DNA of 64,000 nt, from the NCBI GenBank assembly GCA_009731375.1, contig BJOX01000180.1, positions 579,264 through 643,263 of the forward strand, read 5' to 3'. The notes under the pieces are model-generated. The model ran no database searches and had not been told where the DNA came from. It saw only the letters and a program-made list of their open reading frames with translations. This DNA comes from Paulinella micropora (Eukaryota; Cercozoa; Imbricatea; Euglyphida). The position numbers and the translations under genes are program-made. Shown piece by piece: positions 14,012 through 30,584 of the stretch. Positions within the stretch are counted from its first letter, which is position 1. Each line of letters opens with the position of its first letter.

Positions 14012-14710
14012 NNNNNNNNNNNNNNNNNNNNNNNNNNNNNNNNNNNNNNNNNNNNNNNNNNNNNNNNNNNNNNNNNNNNNNNNNNNNNNNNNNNNNNNNN
14101 NNNNNNNNNNNNNNNNNNNNNNNNNNNNNNNNNNNNNNNNNNNNNNNNNNNNNNNNNNNNNNNNNNNNNNNNNNNNNNNNNNNNNNNNNNNNNNNNNNNN
14201 NNNNNNNNNNNNNNNNNNNNNNNNNNNNNNNNNNNNNNNNNNNNNNNNNNNNNNNNNNNNNNNNNNNNNNNNNNNNNNNNNNNNNNNNNNNNNNNNNNNN
14301 NNNNNNNNNNNNNNNNNNNNNNNNNNNNNNNNNNNNNNNNNNNNNNNNNNNNNNNNNNNNNNNNNNNNNNNNNNNNNNNNNNNNNNNNNNNNNNNNNNNN
14401 NNNNNNNNNNNNNNNNNNNNNNNNNNNNNNNNNNNNNNNNNNNNNNNNNNNNNNNNNNNNNNNNNNNNNNNNNNNNNNNNNNNNNNNNNNNNNNNNNNNN
14501 NNNNNNNNNNNNNNNNNNNNNNNNNNNNNNNNNNNNNNNNNNNNNNNNNNNNNNNNNNNNNNNNNNNNNNNNNNNNNNNNNNNNNNNNNNNNNNNNNNNN
14601 NNNNNNNNNNNNNNNNNNNNNNNNNNNNNNNNNNNNNNNNNNNNNNNNNNNNNNNNNNNNNNNNNNNNNNNNNNNNNNNNNNNNNNNNNNNNNNNNNNNN
14701 NNNNNNNNNN
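14012..14710. other. Assembly gap (699 N)
   Basis: Unknown bases. The 3' end of a family B copy must lie inside, because the visible part resumes mid-element at 14711. Confidence 1.
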
Positions 14711-15007
14711 CATTACAGAGGGCCCAGTAAGCAGATGGAGTTTCGAGACTGTTCGACAGTCTAGTATAAACCGACAGAGCACTGTGGGTTTTATTCCGGG
14801 CTCAACAAGCGAGAAAGGGCACCCTGAGGGAACAGGATTGTGCTTCCCGTCGCTATTTCGGCATGTGACTTATAGGCGTATGGCTAGGCACACATAAGGC
14901 ACCCCACCACGGGCCCAGCACACCCACACCATCCCCTAATTCTATGTCTGTCGACAGATGGCACCCTTTTCAAAGCATCAAGCCCAAGGGAGGGTCAGTG
15001 ACACCTC

Positions 15008-15008
<1 letters not shown>
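14711..15008 (-). mobile_element. Family B retroposon, copy B4
   Basis: Minus strand. Its 5' end is truncated at gaggtgtcactgacc against (GATA)n at 15008, about 18 bp inside the fuller copies. Confidence 0.85.
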
Positions 15009-15073
<65 letters not shown>

Positions 15074-15102
15074 TCGAGTGGGAGGAGGAGGTCTGTCTAG
15101 AC

Positions 15103-15177
<75 letters not shown>

Positions 15178-15178
<1 letters not shown>

Positions 15179-15899
15179 GAGATGTCGCAAAGGAATGTAG
15201 TCCTTGCAAAGGAACGCAGTTTCACATCAAACAATAATTTGTGTACTGTGCATGTGTCCGGGATGGGAATCACGGGTAGACTGTGTTCTGGAAAAAGAAG
15301 AGGAGGAAGGACGTTGAAGAAAAAGGCAATCTAGGAATGGAGAGTGGGAGGATAAGGAAGAAGAGAAAGAAAAGGAAGCCGTTAGTCCAAGTGTTTTGAG
15401 CACCGTAAGCTTGCGCAAGCTACAATGATGACATTGTGTAAAGGCCCAAAACCCCGAAGGGACCTAGCCCGGGCTATGCAACACTGGACGGCTATGACGG
15501 AATGCAGGATGAGAGATAAGGGGAGGATGAGAGGGAGGGCGGATTGGAGTTCTTCAATGTCTTTCCATTGGCTTGGTGTTGATGGCAAAATCAGGTGCTT
15601 TCTTCTTTCGATTGGTTCTTTCGGGGCACTTCTTGGACGAAATGAGAGTATGTCTCGGCGTCAACACTGTGGGTGGAATCCGGGTTGACAATGCCGGGTT
15701 GTGACTTATAGTCCGGATGGACGTGCACTTTTGGACTCTTCTTTTCGAGGAGGCTCGAAGGATCTTCGTAAGGGTGGACATGAGCAAAATCTTCTCCAAG
15801 GGGTTTGAAGAAAAAGGCAAAATGGAGAGTGAGGTCTTGAGGAGGACAAGGAAGGAGAGAAAGAAAAGGAAGCCGTTCAAGCCGTTAGTCCAAGTGTTT

Positions 15900-15902
<3 letters not shown>
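15178..15902 (-). mobile_element. Family A retroposon, composite copy A5
   Basis: Minus strand. 15178-15505 is the family A 3' region next to (GATA)n. On its 5' side, 15506-15902 is unique to this copy and ends (15815-15902) with a second stretch matching the interior of A before the microsatellite. It may be a longer, diverged element or two nested insertions. A 108-codon frame inside shows no recognisable domain. Confidence 0.7.
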
Positions 15903-15949
<47 letters not shown>

Positions 15950-15952
15950 TAT

Positions 15953-16032
<80 letters not shown>

Positions 16033-16081
16033 GATAGATAGATAGTCGAGTGGGAGGAGGGCTGGAGGTCACTCTCTATAC

Positions 16082-16140
<59 letters not shown>

Positions 16141-16197
16141 CCTATCTACCTATCTATCTATCTATCTATCTATCTATCAACCTACCTACCTACCTAC

Positions 16198-16245
<48 letters not shown>

Positions 16246-16321
16246 ATATCTATCCATCTATCTATCCATCTATCTATCTATCTATCTACCTACCTACCTA
16301 TCTATCTATCTATCTACCTAA

Positions 16322-16367
<46 letters not shown>

Positions 16368-16560
16368 GTCTATCTATCTATCTATCTATCTATCTATATG
16401 TCTATCTATCTATCTATCTATCTTCCCCCCCCCTCTTTCTCCTCTCTTTCTCTCTCTTTCTCTCTCTTTCTCTCTCTCTTTCTCTCTCTTTCTCTCTCTC
16501 TCTCTCTTTCTCTCTCTTTTNNNNNNNNNNCCTACCTACCTACCAACCTACCTTTCTGTA

Positions 16561-16600
<40 letters not shown>

Positions 16601-16601
16601 C

Positions 16602-16641
<40 letters not shown>

Positions 16642-16694
16642 CTCCATCTATCTATCTATCTATCTATCTATCTATTTTGCTGTATGATGAACAG
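15903..16694. repeat. (GATA)n, then (TATC)n and (CT)n
   Basis: Orientation switches from GATA to TATC at an exon fragment (16046-16067). Contains a 10-N join at 16521-16530. Confidence 0.9.
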
Positions 16695-16750
16695 ATCTGG
16701 GGAACGTACTGTCTAACATTGATTTACATTCCACACCACGCAAAAACACG
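16695..16750 (+). CDS. Gene 1 exon, [18 protein letters not shown]
   Basis: 56 nt, acceptor GATGAACAG, donor GTAAGA, phase 1 to 0. Two shorter copies (16948-16978, [10 protein letters not shown]; 17416-17446, [10 protein letters not shown]) keep the motif with mostly third-base changes and each ends in phase 0 before GT. The STPRKN motif is basic and phosphosite-like, but no domain is recognised. Confidence 0.5.
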
Positions 16751-17907
<1,157 letters not shown>

Positions 17908-18231
17908 GGTCGTTCTGACTACTTCCCTCGTCGCATCAGTGTGGGACTCTCACCTTCTCATTCCTCCTCCTCCTCCTCCTCCTCCTCCTCCTCCTCCTCC
18001 TCTTCTTCTTCTTCTTCTTCTTCTTCTTCTTCTTCTTCTTCTTCTTCTTCTTCTTCCTCCTCCTCCTCCTCCTCCTCCTCGTCCTCGTCCTCCTCATCTT
18101 CATCTTCCTCCTCCTCCTCTTCCTGGGTAGTCTCTTCACACTCCCCTTTACCCTCCTCACACGCCTTTCAGCCGTTCAAACCACAATACGCAGAGAAAGA
18201 AAAGGAGAACTCAGAAAATTCTCAGCAAGAG
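17908..18231 (+). CDS. Gene 1 exon(s): [13 protein letters not shown], poly-Ser, [20 protein letters not shown]
   Basis: Open in one frame from acceptor ATTATTAG to donor GTGTGC. It starts [18 protein letters not shown], continues as about 57 serines encoded by TCC and TTC repeats, and ends [21 protein letters not shown] 46-nt pyrimidine-rich stretch (18126-18171, GTAGTC to TTTCAG) in phase 0 could be an intron, leaving the last 60 nt as a separate exon. Phase 0 fits the exon at 16750 upstream and 19238 downstream. The poly-Ser tract may be coding or a second intron. Confidence 0.5.
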
Positions 18232-18268
18232 GTGTGCGATTGTGTCCGTGAGAGTGAAAGGAAAGGGC

Positions 18269-19025
18269 NNNNNNNNNNNNNNNNNNNNNNNNNNNNNNNN
18301 NNNNNNNNNNNNNNNNNNNNNNNNNNNNNNNNNNNNNNNNNNNNNNNNNNNNNNNNNNNNNNNNNNNNNNNNNNNNNNNNNNNNNNNNNNNNNNNNNNNN
18401 NNNNNNNNNNNNNNNNNNNNNNNNNNNNNNNNNNNNNNNNNNNNNNNNNNNNNNNNNNNNNNNNNNNNNNNNNNNNNNNNNNNNNNNNNNNNNNNNNNNN
18501 NNNNNNNNNNNNNNNNNNNNNNNNNNNNNNNNNNNNNNNNNNNNNNNNNNNNNNNNNNNNNNNNNNNNNNNNNNNNNNNNNNNNNNNNNNNNNNNNNNNN
18601 NNNNNNNNNNNNNNNNNNNNNNNNNNNNNNNNNNNNNNNNNNNNNNNNNNNNNNNNNNNNNNNNNNNNNNNNNNNNNNNNNNNNNNNNNNNNNNNNNNNN
18701 NNNNNNNNNNNNNNNNNNNNNNNNNNNNNNNNNNNNNNNNNNNNNNNNNNNNNNNNNNNNNNNNNNNNNNNNNNNNNNNNNNNNNNNNNNNNNNNNNNNN
18801 NNNNNNNNNNNNNNNNNNNNNNNNNNNNNNNNNNNNNNNNNNNNNNNNNNNNNNNNNNNNNNNNNNNNNNNNNNNNNNNNNNNNNNNNNNNNNNNNNNNN
18901 NNNNNNNNNNNNNNNNNNNNNNNNNNNNNNNNNNNNNNNNNNNNNNNNNNNNNNNNNNNNNNNNNNNNNNNNNNNNNNNNNNNNNNNNNNNNNNNNNNNN
19001 NNNNNNNNNNNNNNNNNNNNNNNNN
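18269..19025. other. Assembly gap (757 N)
   Basis: Unknown bases. The first part of the SAM domain (usually with a conserved Trp) could lie here. Confidence 1.
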
Positions 19026-19186
19026 GGGGGGTGTTTTGTTTTTATGTGTGTATTATGTATTTGCGTACGTGTCTCATGTATTTGTTTACGCATGAGGAGA
19101 TCGCGGTTTATGTAACCATATCTATCTATCTATATCTATATCTATATCTATATCTATATCCATATCCATATCTATATCTATATCTA

Positions 19187-19230
<44 letters not shown>

Positions 19231-19237
19231 ACATTAG
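19026..19237. repeat. (TATC)n/(TATATC)n with a partial exon copy
   Basis: GAGATCGCGGTTTATG near 19097 resembles the start of the exon at 19238 and is followed by TATC/TATATC repeats up to its acceptor. Confidence 0.8.
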
Positions 19238-19276
19238 GAGATTGCGGACTTCTTGGCGGAGCTTGAAATGCCTCAG
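19238..19276 (+). CDS. Gene 1 SAM exon 1, EIADFLAELEMPQ
   Basis: 39 nt, phase 0 to 0, acceptor TCACATTAG, donor GTGATG. It matches the first helix of SAM domains (E-x-x-x-F-L-x-x-L-x-L-P-Q-Y type). Decayed copies ELDMPQ (near 19890) and LEMPQ (near 20387) have lost the GT donor. Upstream intron is (TATC)n, downstream (GATA)n. Confidence 0.65.
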
Positions 19277-22903
<3,627 letters not shown>

Positions 22904-22946
22904 GAAGTGCGACGTGCTTTTGAAAGGGAGCACATACATAAGCCTG
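22904..22946 (+). CDS. Gene 1 SAM exon 2, EVRRAFEREHIHKP
   Basis: 43 nt, phase 0 to 1, acceptor ATCATATAG, consensus donor GTAAGT. Its final G plus AT of the next exon makes Asp. In SAM terms this is the segment between P-Q and the D-L-L-x-L motif. Confidence 0.7.
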
Positions 22947-23558
<612 letters not shown>

Positions 23559-23592
23559 ATCTGCTGTTGCTGGGCGCTGAGGAAATCAAAGC
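23559..23592 (+). CDS. Gene 1 SAM exon 3, [10 protein letters not shown]
   Basis: 34 nt, phase 1 to 2, acceptor CATTTCAG, donor GTACTC. The joined [12 protein letters not shown] is the core of SAM helices 3 and 4 (D-L-L-x-L-x-x-E-D-L-K-x-L). A copy at 23658-23691 has one silent change (GCT to GCC) and the same donor but only (CT)n in front, without AG. Confidence 0.7.
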
Positions 23593-23596
23593 GTAC

Positions 23597-23652
<56 letters not shown>

Positions 23653-23742
23653 TCTCTCTGCTGTTGCTGGGCGCCGAGGAAATCAAAGCGTACTCACACA
23701 CATACACACACACACACTCACAACACACACTCACTCACTCAC

Positions 23743-23817
<75 letters not shown>

Positions 23818-23892
23818 CTCTCTCTCGCTCTCTCTCTCGCGCGCGCTCAAACACACACACACACACACACACATCATGACTTCCCTAACCAG

Positions 23893-23930
<38 letters not shown>

Positions 23931-23951
23931 CATCCATCCATCTATCTATCC

Positions 23952-24003
<52 letters not shown>

Positions 24004-24110
24004 GTCTGTCAAAGTTTGACGGGTACACCAGCTGTTCCAAATCATTATTGAAAAACATACATACATACATACATACATACTTACATACTTACACACGTAT
24101 ATACATACAG
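23593..24110. repeat. (CT)n, (CA)n, (TATC)n and (CATA)n intron
   Basis: Microsatellites carrying the second copy of the preceding exon, and a 50-bp unique stretch at 24005-24055 without splice signals. Confidence 0.9.
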
Positions 24111-24159
24111 ACTAGTTCCACAGCTAGGTCCAAGGGCGAGGCTTAATGAAAAGATTAAG
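24111..24159 (+). CDS. Gene 1 SAM exon 4, [16 protein letters not shown]
   Basis: 49 nt, phase 2 to 0, acceptor ATACATACAG, donor GTACGC. L-G-P-R-x-x-L-x-x-x-I is the classic end of SAM helix 5. With the three preceding exons a near-complete SAM domain is assembled, with all four exons in matching phase. Confidence 0.7.
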
Positions 24160-25168
<1,009 letters not shown>

Positions 25169-25274
25169 CACTACTTTGTTCAGGAGCTGAAGGAAGCAGC
25201 TGCAGCTGCATCGTCTAAGTTAGTGACAGGCGCAGATAAGCCTCAGAGCAACGTGGGAAAAGGACATGCAGCGG
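25169..25274 (+). CDS. Gene 1 exon, HYFVQELKEAAAAASSK and linker
   Basis: 106 nt, phase 0 to 1, acceptor CATACAAG, donor GTGGGC followed by (GA)n. It reads HYFVQELKEAAAAASSK, then LVTGADKPQSNVGKGHAA. It links the SAM domain to the coiled coil. A partial copy with a deletion lies at 25357-25391 with the same donor. Confidence 0.6.
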
Positions 25275-25281
25275 GTGGGCA

Positions 25282-25354
<73 letters not shown>

Positions 25355-25420
25355 AAAGTCTAAGCTAGTGACAGGCGAAAGGACAAGCAGCGGGTGGGCA
25401 AGGAGAGAGAGAGAGAGAGG

Positions 25421-25470
<50 letters not shown>

Positions 25471-26222
25471 NNNNNNNNNNNNNNNNNNNNNNNNNNNNNN
25501 NNNNNNNNNNNNNNNNNNNNNNNNNNNNNNNNNNNNNNNNNNNNNNNNNNNNNNNNNNNNNNNNNNNNNNNNNNNNNNNNNNNNNNNNNNNNNNNNNNNN
25601 NNNNNNNNNNNNNNNNNNNNNNNNNNNNNNNNNNNNNNNNNNNNNNNNNNNNNNNNNNNNNNNNNNNNNNNNNNNNNNNNNNNNNNNNNNNNNNNNNNNN
25701 NNNNNNNNNNNNNNNNNNNNNNNNNNNNNNNNNNNNNNNNNNNNNNNNNNNNNNNNNNNNNNNNNNNNNNNNNNNNNNNNNNNNNNNNNNNNNNNNNNNN
25801 NNNNNNNNNNNNNNNNNNNNNNNNNNNNNNNNNNNNNNNNNNNNNNNNNNNNNNNNNNNNNNNNNNNNNNNNNNNNNNNNNNNNNNNNNNNNNNNNNNNN
25901 NNNNNNNNNNNNNNNNNNNNNNNNNNNNNNNNNNNNNNNNNNNNNNNNNNNNNNNNNNNNNNNNNNNNNNNNNNNNNNNNNNNNNNNNNNNNNNNNNNNN
26001 NNNNNNNNNNNNNNNNNNNNNNNNNNNNNNNNNNNNNNNNNNNNNNNNNNNNNNNNNNNNNNNNNNNNNNNNNNNNNNNNNNNNNNNNNNNNNNNNNNNN
26101 NNNNNNNNNNNNNNNNNNNNNNNNNNNNNNNNNNNNNNNNNNNNNNNNNNNNNNNNNNNNNNNNGGGGGGGGGGAGATACAATATACATGTAATGCGATA
26201 CGTTGGTACAGATACAGCAAGG

Positions 26223-26278
<56 letters not shown>

Positions 26279-26280
26279 AG
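25275..26280. repeat. (GA)n arrays, 694-N gap and (TATC)n
   Basis: (GA)n on both sides of a partial exon copy, N from 25471 to 26164, then (TATC)n ending CTATCTATAG at the next exon. Confidence 0.95.
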
Positions 26281-26341
26281 AAACAGCAAGTCTGTCAGCG
26301 GCATATGAGCGGGGAAAAGAGGAGGCTACCGCTACCGCCAG
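26281..26341 (+). CDS. Gene 1 alternative exon a, TASLSAAYERGKEEATATA
   Basis: 61 nt, phase 1 to 2, acceptor CTATCTATAG, donor GTGTGT. First of three homologous exons. The G from 25274 completes GAA. Its length is 3n+1, so it cannot be joined to either sister exon without a frame change. Confidence 0.6.
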
Positions 26342-26374
26342 GTGTGTTATTGATTCATTGTTGTTGTTGTTAAC

Positions 26375-26407
<33 letters not shown>

Positions 26408-26459
26408 AATGATGATAATGATGATGATGATGATGACGATGATGATGAGGATGATGATG

Positions 26460-26521
<62 letters not shown>

Positions 26522-26524
26522 TAA

Positions 26525-26566
<42 letters not shown>

Positions 26567-26587
26567 AAGTAGTAGTAATAACATCAG

Positions 26588-26639
26588 CAATTTCAACGGC
26601 ATATGAGCGAGGAAAAGATGAGGCTACCGCTGCCGCCAG
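26588..26639 (+). CDS. Gene 1 alternative exon b, ISTAYERGKDEATAA
   Basis: 52 nt, phase 1 to 2, acceptor AACATCAG, donor GTGTGT. Shares with exon a about 40 bp of downstream intron (GTGTGTTATTGATTCATTG and beyond), so exon and flank were duplicated together. Confidence 0.6.
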
Positions 26640-26670
26640 GTGTGTTATTGATTCATTGTTGTTGTTGTTA

Positions 26671-26746
<76 letters not shown>

Positions 26747-26968
26747 TAATAATAATAACAATAGTGTATCTCCTGCCAATTGCTGAGCCAAAAGGCCATG
26801 TGCATCCAGTCCTCCATTCCATAAGGAAAGTCTCCACACCAATCGGTGGAATAAAGGAAGTGACGGCATAGACACATTACTCTAGGAGCTTTATACCAAT
26901 CAGCCCATGGAAAGGACCGATGGCCTATGTACAATAATAACAATAATAATAATAATAATGATAATAGT

Positions 26969-27054
<86 letters not shown>

Positions 27055-27070
27055 ATAATAATAACATCAG
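26640..27070. repeat. (GAT)n, (AAT)n and (TAG)n around a 170-bp unique stretch
   Basis: Trinucleotide arrays flank 26763-26935, a unique segment with no convincing exon or repeat homology in the window. Confidence 0.85.
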
Positions 27071-27122
27071 CAATGTCAACGGCATATGAGCGAGGAAAAG
27101 ATGAGGCTACCGCTGCTGCCAG
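27071..27122 (+). CDS. Gene 1 alternative exon c, MSTAYERGKDEATAA
   Basis: 52 nt, phase 1 to 2, acceptor AACATCAG, donor GTGTGT. Differs from exon b at two bases. The AG left at its end joins G of the exon at 27401 to give Arg. Confidence 0.6.
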
Positions 27123-27179
27123 GTGTGTTATTGATTCATCGCCACCACCACCACCACTGCCATCATAACTGGTCATTCT

Positions 27180-27398
27180 TTGAAAAGATATATTGAACAA
27201 ATTCGTGCATTTATCGGTCACCTCCACAAAATGTGGTCAGGTTACGATGAAACTACCTATGCTGCGCGCCTAATCGCCGCAAAAACACCTCAAATTTGTG
27301 AAACTACATATGTTGCGCGCCAAATCGCCGCAAAACACGTCAAATTTGTGGCTAGCCGCAAGAATATACTGTTGTTATTCGTGTCTGTATGCGCGTGA
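27180..27398 (+). other. Unassigned open stretch with 17-residue tandem repeat
   Basis: 72 open codons containing YIEQIRAFIGHLHKMWS and then two 51-bp tandem units (27249-27299 and 27300-27350) reading ETTYAARLIAAK and ETTYVARQIAAK. A possible alternative exon starts at 27188 (acceptor GAAAAG, one leading base) and ends at TCAG/GTTACG. Its end phase does not fit the next exon, so it may be another alternative exon or decayed sequence. Confidence 0.3.
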
Positions 27399-27400
27399 AG

Positions 27401-27455
27401 GGTGAAGATTGATCATCTGAAGCAGCAGGCTAAAGCCAAATTCGCTTCATTGCAG
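27401..27455 (+). CDS. Gene 1 coiled-coil exon, VKIDHLKQQAKAKFASLQ
   Basis: 55 nt, phase 2 to 0, acceptor GCGTGAAG, donor GTATAT leading into (GAT)n. Its L, A and K pattern continues as a coiled coil in the exon at 29288. Confidence 0.6.
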
Positions 27456-27552
27456 GTATATGATGATGATGATGAGGAGGAGGAGGAGGAGGATGATGAT
27501 GATGATGATGATGAGGCTGAGGATGAGGGTGAGGATGAGGGTGAGGGTGAGG

Positions 27553-27587
<35 letters not shown>

Positions 27588-27624
27588 AAGGATGAGGATG
27601 AGGGTGAGGGTGAGGGTGAGGATG

Positions 27625-27660
<36 letters not shown>

Positions 27661-27880
27661 CAGCAGCGGCAACAACAACAACAACAAGAACAACAACAAC
27701 AAGAACAACAACAACAAGAACAACAACAACAAGAACAACAACATCAACAACAACAACAACAAGATCATGTGTTATGTTATGTGATGCAAGGCCGAGCTTG
27801 AAAAGAATGACAAACAATTGAAACAGCAGCAGCAGCAGCAACAACAACAACAACAATAAATAATAATAATAATAATAATA
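27456..27880. repeat. (GAT)n/(GAG)n and (CAA)n with partial exon copy
   Basis: Acidic-looking (GAT)n then (CAA)n. At 27791-27826 lies a copy of the start of the exon at 29288 (AELEKNDKQLKQ) that runs into (CAG)n and has no donor. Confidence 0.85.
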
Positions 27881-28286
27881 CTATATCTGAGGCGTACTGA
27901 TGCAGCTAATGGCATATCCTCAACGGACATAAGCCTCTAATATCCTTGTTCGAGGTCCTCCACCCCCCCGTGTCAGTCTCTCGCCTGATGATCGGGGCCA
28001 CCGATGGAGCTCCTGAGGGCAAGACTGCACTAAGCCGAGGTTATTCCGCAGTCCCAGCAACCTCTTGCAAGACGTCACCGAATGTGCAAGTGCATACACC
28101 AAGCGCGGTTGCTAGAGCTGCCTCGAAACCCCACCCATAACAATCTGGTGTCTGCTGGGTCCTGGGCTATCAACCAGCATATGCGGAGTTTAAGATCTTT
28201 TACGCGCGCAACGACCCTCCTCCCCAGCATCTACCACCAAAGGGTTATGAGTTGGCGTCACAGTTTAACGCCTTGAGGCCATTGGG

Positions 28287-28290
<4 letters not shown>
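27881..28290 (+). mobile_element. Family C retroposon 3' end in an (AAT)n array
   Basis: 410 bp of non-repetitive sequence that starts directly after (AAT)n and ends ggccattgggctgaata followed by about 75 bp of (AAT)n. A 3' end passing straight into a TAA-type tail is typical of several non-LTR retrotransposon lineages. No coding domain is recognised. Confidence 0.55.
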
Positions 28291-28362
<72 letters not shown>

Positions 28363-28440
28363 TTAACAACAACAACAATAATATAGCAACAACAATAGAG
28401 CAACAGCAGCAGCAGCAATAGCAGCAGCAGCAGCAGCAAC

Positions 28441-28475
<35 letters not shown>

Positions 28476-28612
28476 AACAATAACAATAACAATAATTATA
28501 TGGCAACAACAACAACATAGCAGCAGCAGCAACAAAACAACAACAACAACAACAATAACAACAACAATAATTATATAGCAACAACAACAATATAGCTGCA
28601 GCAGCAGCAACA

Positions 28613-28649
<37 letters not shown>

Positions 28650-28877
28650 AACAGCAACAATAATTATATAGCAACAACAACAATATAGCAGCAGCAGCAG
28701 CATCAACAAAACAACAACAACAGCAGCAACAGCAACAACAACAGCAACAGCAACAACAACAACAACAACAATGACAATAATTATATAGCAACAACAACAA
28801 TATAGCAGCAGCAGCAGCAGCAACAACAAAACAACAACAGCAGCAGCAGCAGCAGCAACAACAACAACAACAACAAC

Positions 28878-28943
<66 letters not shown>

Positions 28944-29012
28944 TATATAGCAACAACAACAATATAGCAGCAGCAGCAGCAGCAACAAAACAACATCAAC
29001 AACAACAACAAC

Positions 29013-29057
<45 letters not shown>

Positions 29058-29139
29058 ACAACAACAACAACAACAACAACAATAACAACAACAATAATTA
29101 TATAGCAACAACAACAATATAGCAGCAGCAGCAACAAAA

Positions 29140-29172
<33 letters not shown>

Positions 29173-29224
29173 TGACAACAACAATATAGCAACAACAACA
29201 AAAAAGCAGAAGCAGCAGCAACAG

Positions 29225-29255
<31 letters not shown>

Positions 29256-29287
29256 AACAAGACCCATGTGTTATGTTATGATGCAAG
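28291..29287. repeat. (AAT)n, (CAA)n/(CAG)n higher-order repeat
   Basis: About 70-160 bp tandem units each containing AATTATATAGCAACAACAAC, then ATATAGCAGCAGC and (CAA)n, repeated about six times. The last 25 bp before 29288 match the sequence before the partial exon copy at 27791. Confidence 0.85.
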
Positions 29288-29349
29288 GCCGAGCTTGACA
29301 AGAAAAACGAACAGTTGAAACAGTTGGCCGATTTCCAGGAGGCCTTACG
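29288..29349 (+). CDS. Gene 1 coiled-coil exon, AELDKKNEQLKQLADFQEAL
   Basis: 62 nt, phase 0 to 2, acceptor GATGCAAG, donor GTAGCA. L at heptad-like spacing with K and E between. The CG at its end plus G of the next exon gives Arg. Confidence 0.6.
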
Positions 29350-29395
29350 GTAGCAGATTTCATTTACTCCTTTGTGTCTGTATGTAAGTAAGTAA

Positions 29396-29428
<33 letters not shown>

Positions 29429-29465
29429 GTCTGTCTGTCTGTCTTTCTATCTGTCTATCTATCTG

Positions 29466-29512
<47 letters not shown>

Positions 29513-29594
29513 GTCTGTCTATCTGTCTGTCTATCTATCTATCTATCATATATCTATCTACCCACCCAACTTACCTACCTACCTACCTATCTAC

Positions 29595-29628
<34 letters not shown>

Positions 29629-29706
29629 CTCTATCTATCTACCTACCTACCTACCTACCTACCTACCTACCCACCTACCTATCTATCTATCTACCTATCT
29701 ATCTAC

Positions 29707-29749
<43 letters not shown>

Positions 29750-29766
29750 CCTACCTACCTACCTAC

Positions 29767-29803
<37 letters not shown>

Positions 29804-29972
29804 CATCTATCCATCTACCTACCTACCTATCTGTCTACCTACCTACCTATCTATCTATCTATCTATCTATCTATTTATCTACCTACCCACCTATCTACCT
29901 ATCTATCTATCTATCTACCTATCTACCTATCTATCTACCTATCTGTTTATCTATATATCTATCTATATACAG
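29350..29972. repeat. (TATC)n/(TACC)n intron
   Basis: About 45 bp of unique intron start, then 570 bp of TATC/TACC/TGTC units ending ATATACAG. Confidence 0.95.
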
Positions 29973-30033
29973 GCACGCAAAAGCAGACATACAACACTTT
30001 CAACAAGAGTCTACAGAGATCAAGCAACAATAT
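29973..30033 (+). CDS. Gene 1 coiled-coil exon, [20 protein letters not shown]
   Basis: 61 nt, phase 2 to 0, acceptor CTATATACAG, donor GTCACT. A partial copy at 30173-30202 ([10 protein letters not shown]) keeps a CAG acceptor and the same donor and intron start. Confidence 0.6.
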
Positions 30034-30450
30034 GTCACTTCTTTCCTTCTTCTTTCTTTCTTTCTTTCTTTCTTTCTTTCCTTCCTTCCTTCTTTCTTTC
30101 CTTCCTTCTTTCCTTCCTTCCTTCCTTCCTTCCTTCCTTCCTTCTTCTTCTTCTACTTCTTCTTCTTCTCAGCAAGAGTGCACAATGATCAATCAACAAT
30201 ATGTCACTTCTTCTTTCTTTCTTCTTTCTTCTTTCTTTCTTCTTTCCTTCTTTCTTTCTTCTTTCTTCTTTCTTTCTTTCTTTCTTCTTTCTTTCTTCTT
30301 TCTTTCTTTCTTCCTCTTCTTCTTCTTCTTCTTCTTCTTCTTCTTTCTCTTTCTTCTTTCCTTTTCTTCTTCTTCTTCTTCTTCTTCTTCTTCTTCTTCT
30401 TCTTCTTCTTCCTACTACTTCTACTACTTCTACTACTACTACTACTACTA

Positions 30451-30499
<49 letters not shown>

Positions 30500-30541
30500 C
30501 TGTTTCTTTCATTCCCTCCTACTCCTGCTCTTTCTTCTCTT

Positions 30542-30584
<43 letters not shown>

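Noticed and set aside
17941-19095. Single 384-codon frame across the 757-N gap
   Set aside because: Most of it is N. Only 17908-18231 is supported as coding; the same applies to frames across the gaps at 14012, 25471, 30663, 46192, 48026 and 49192.
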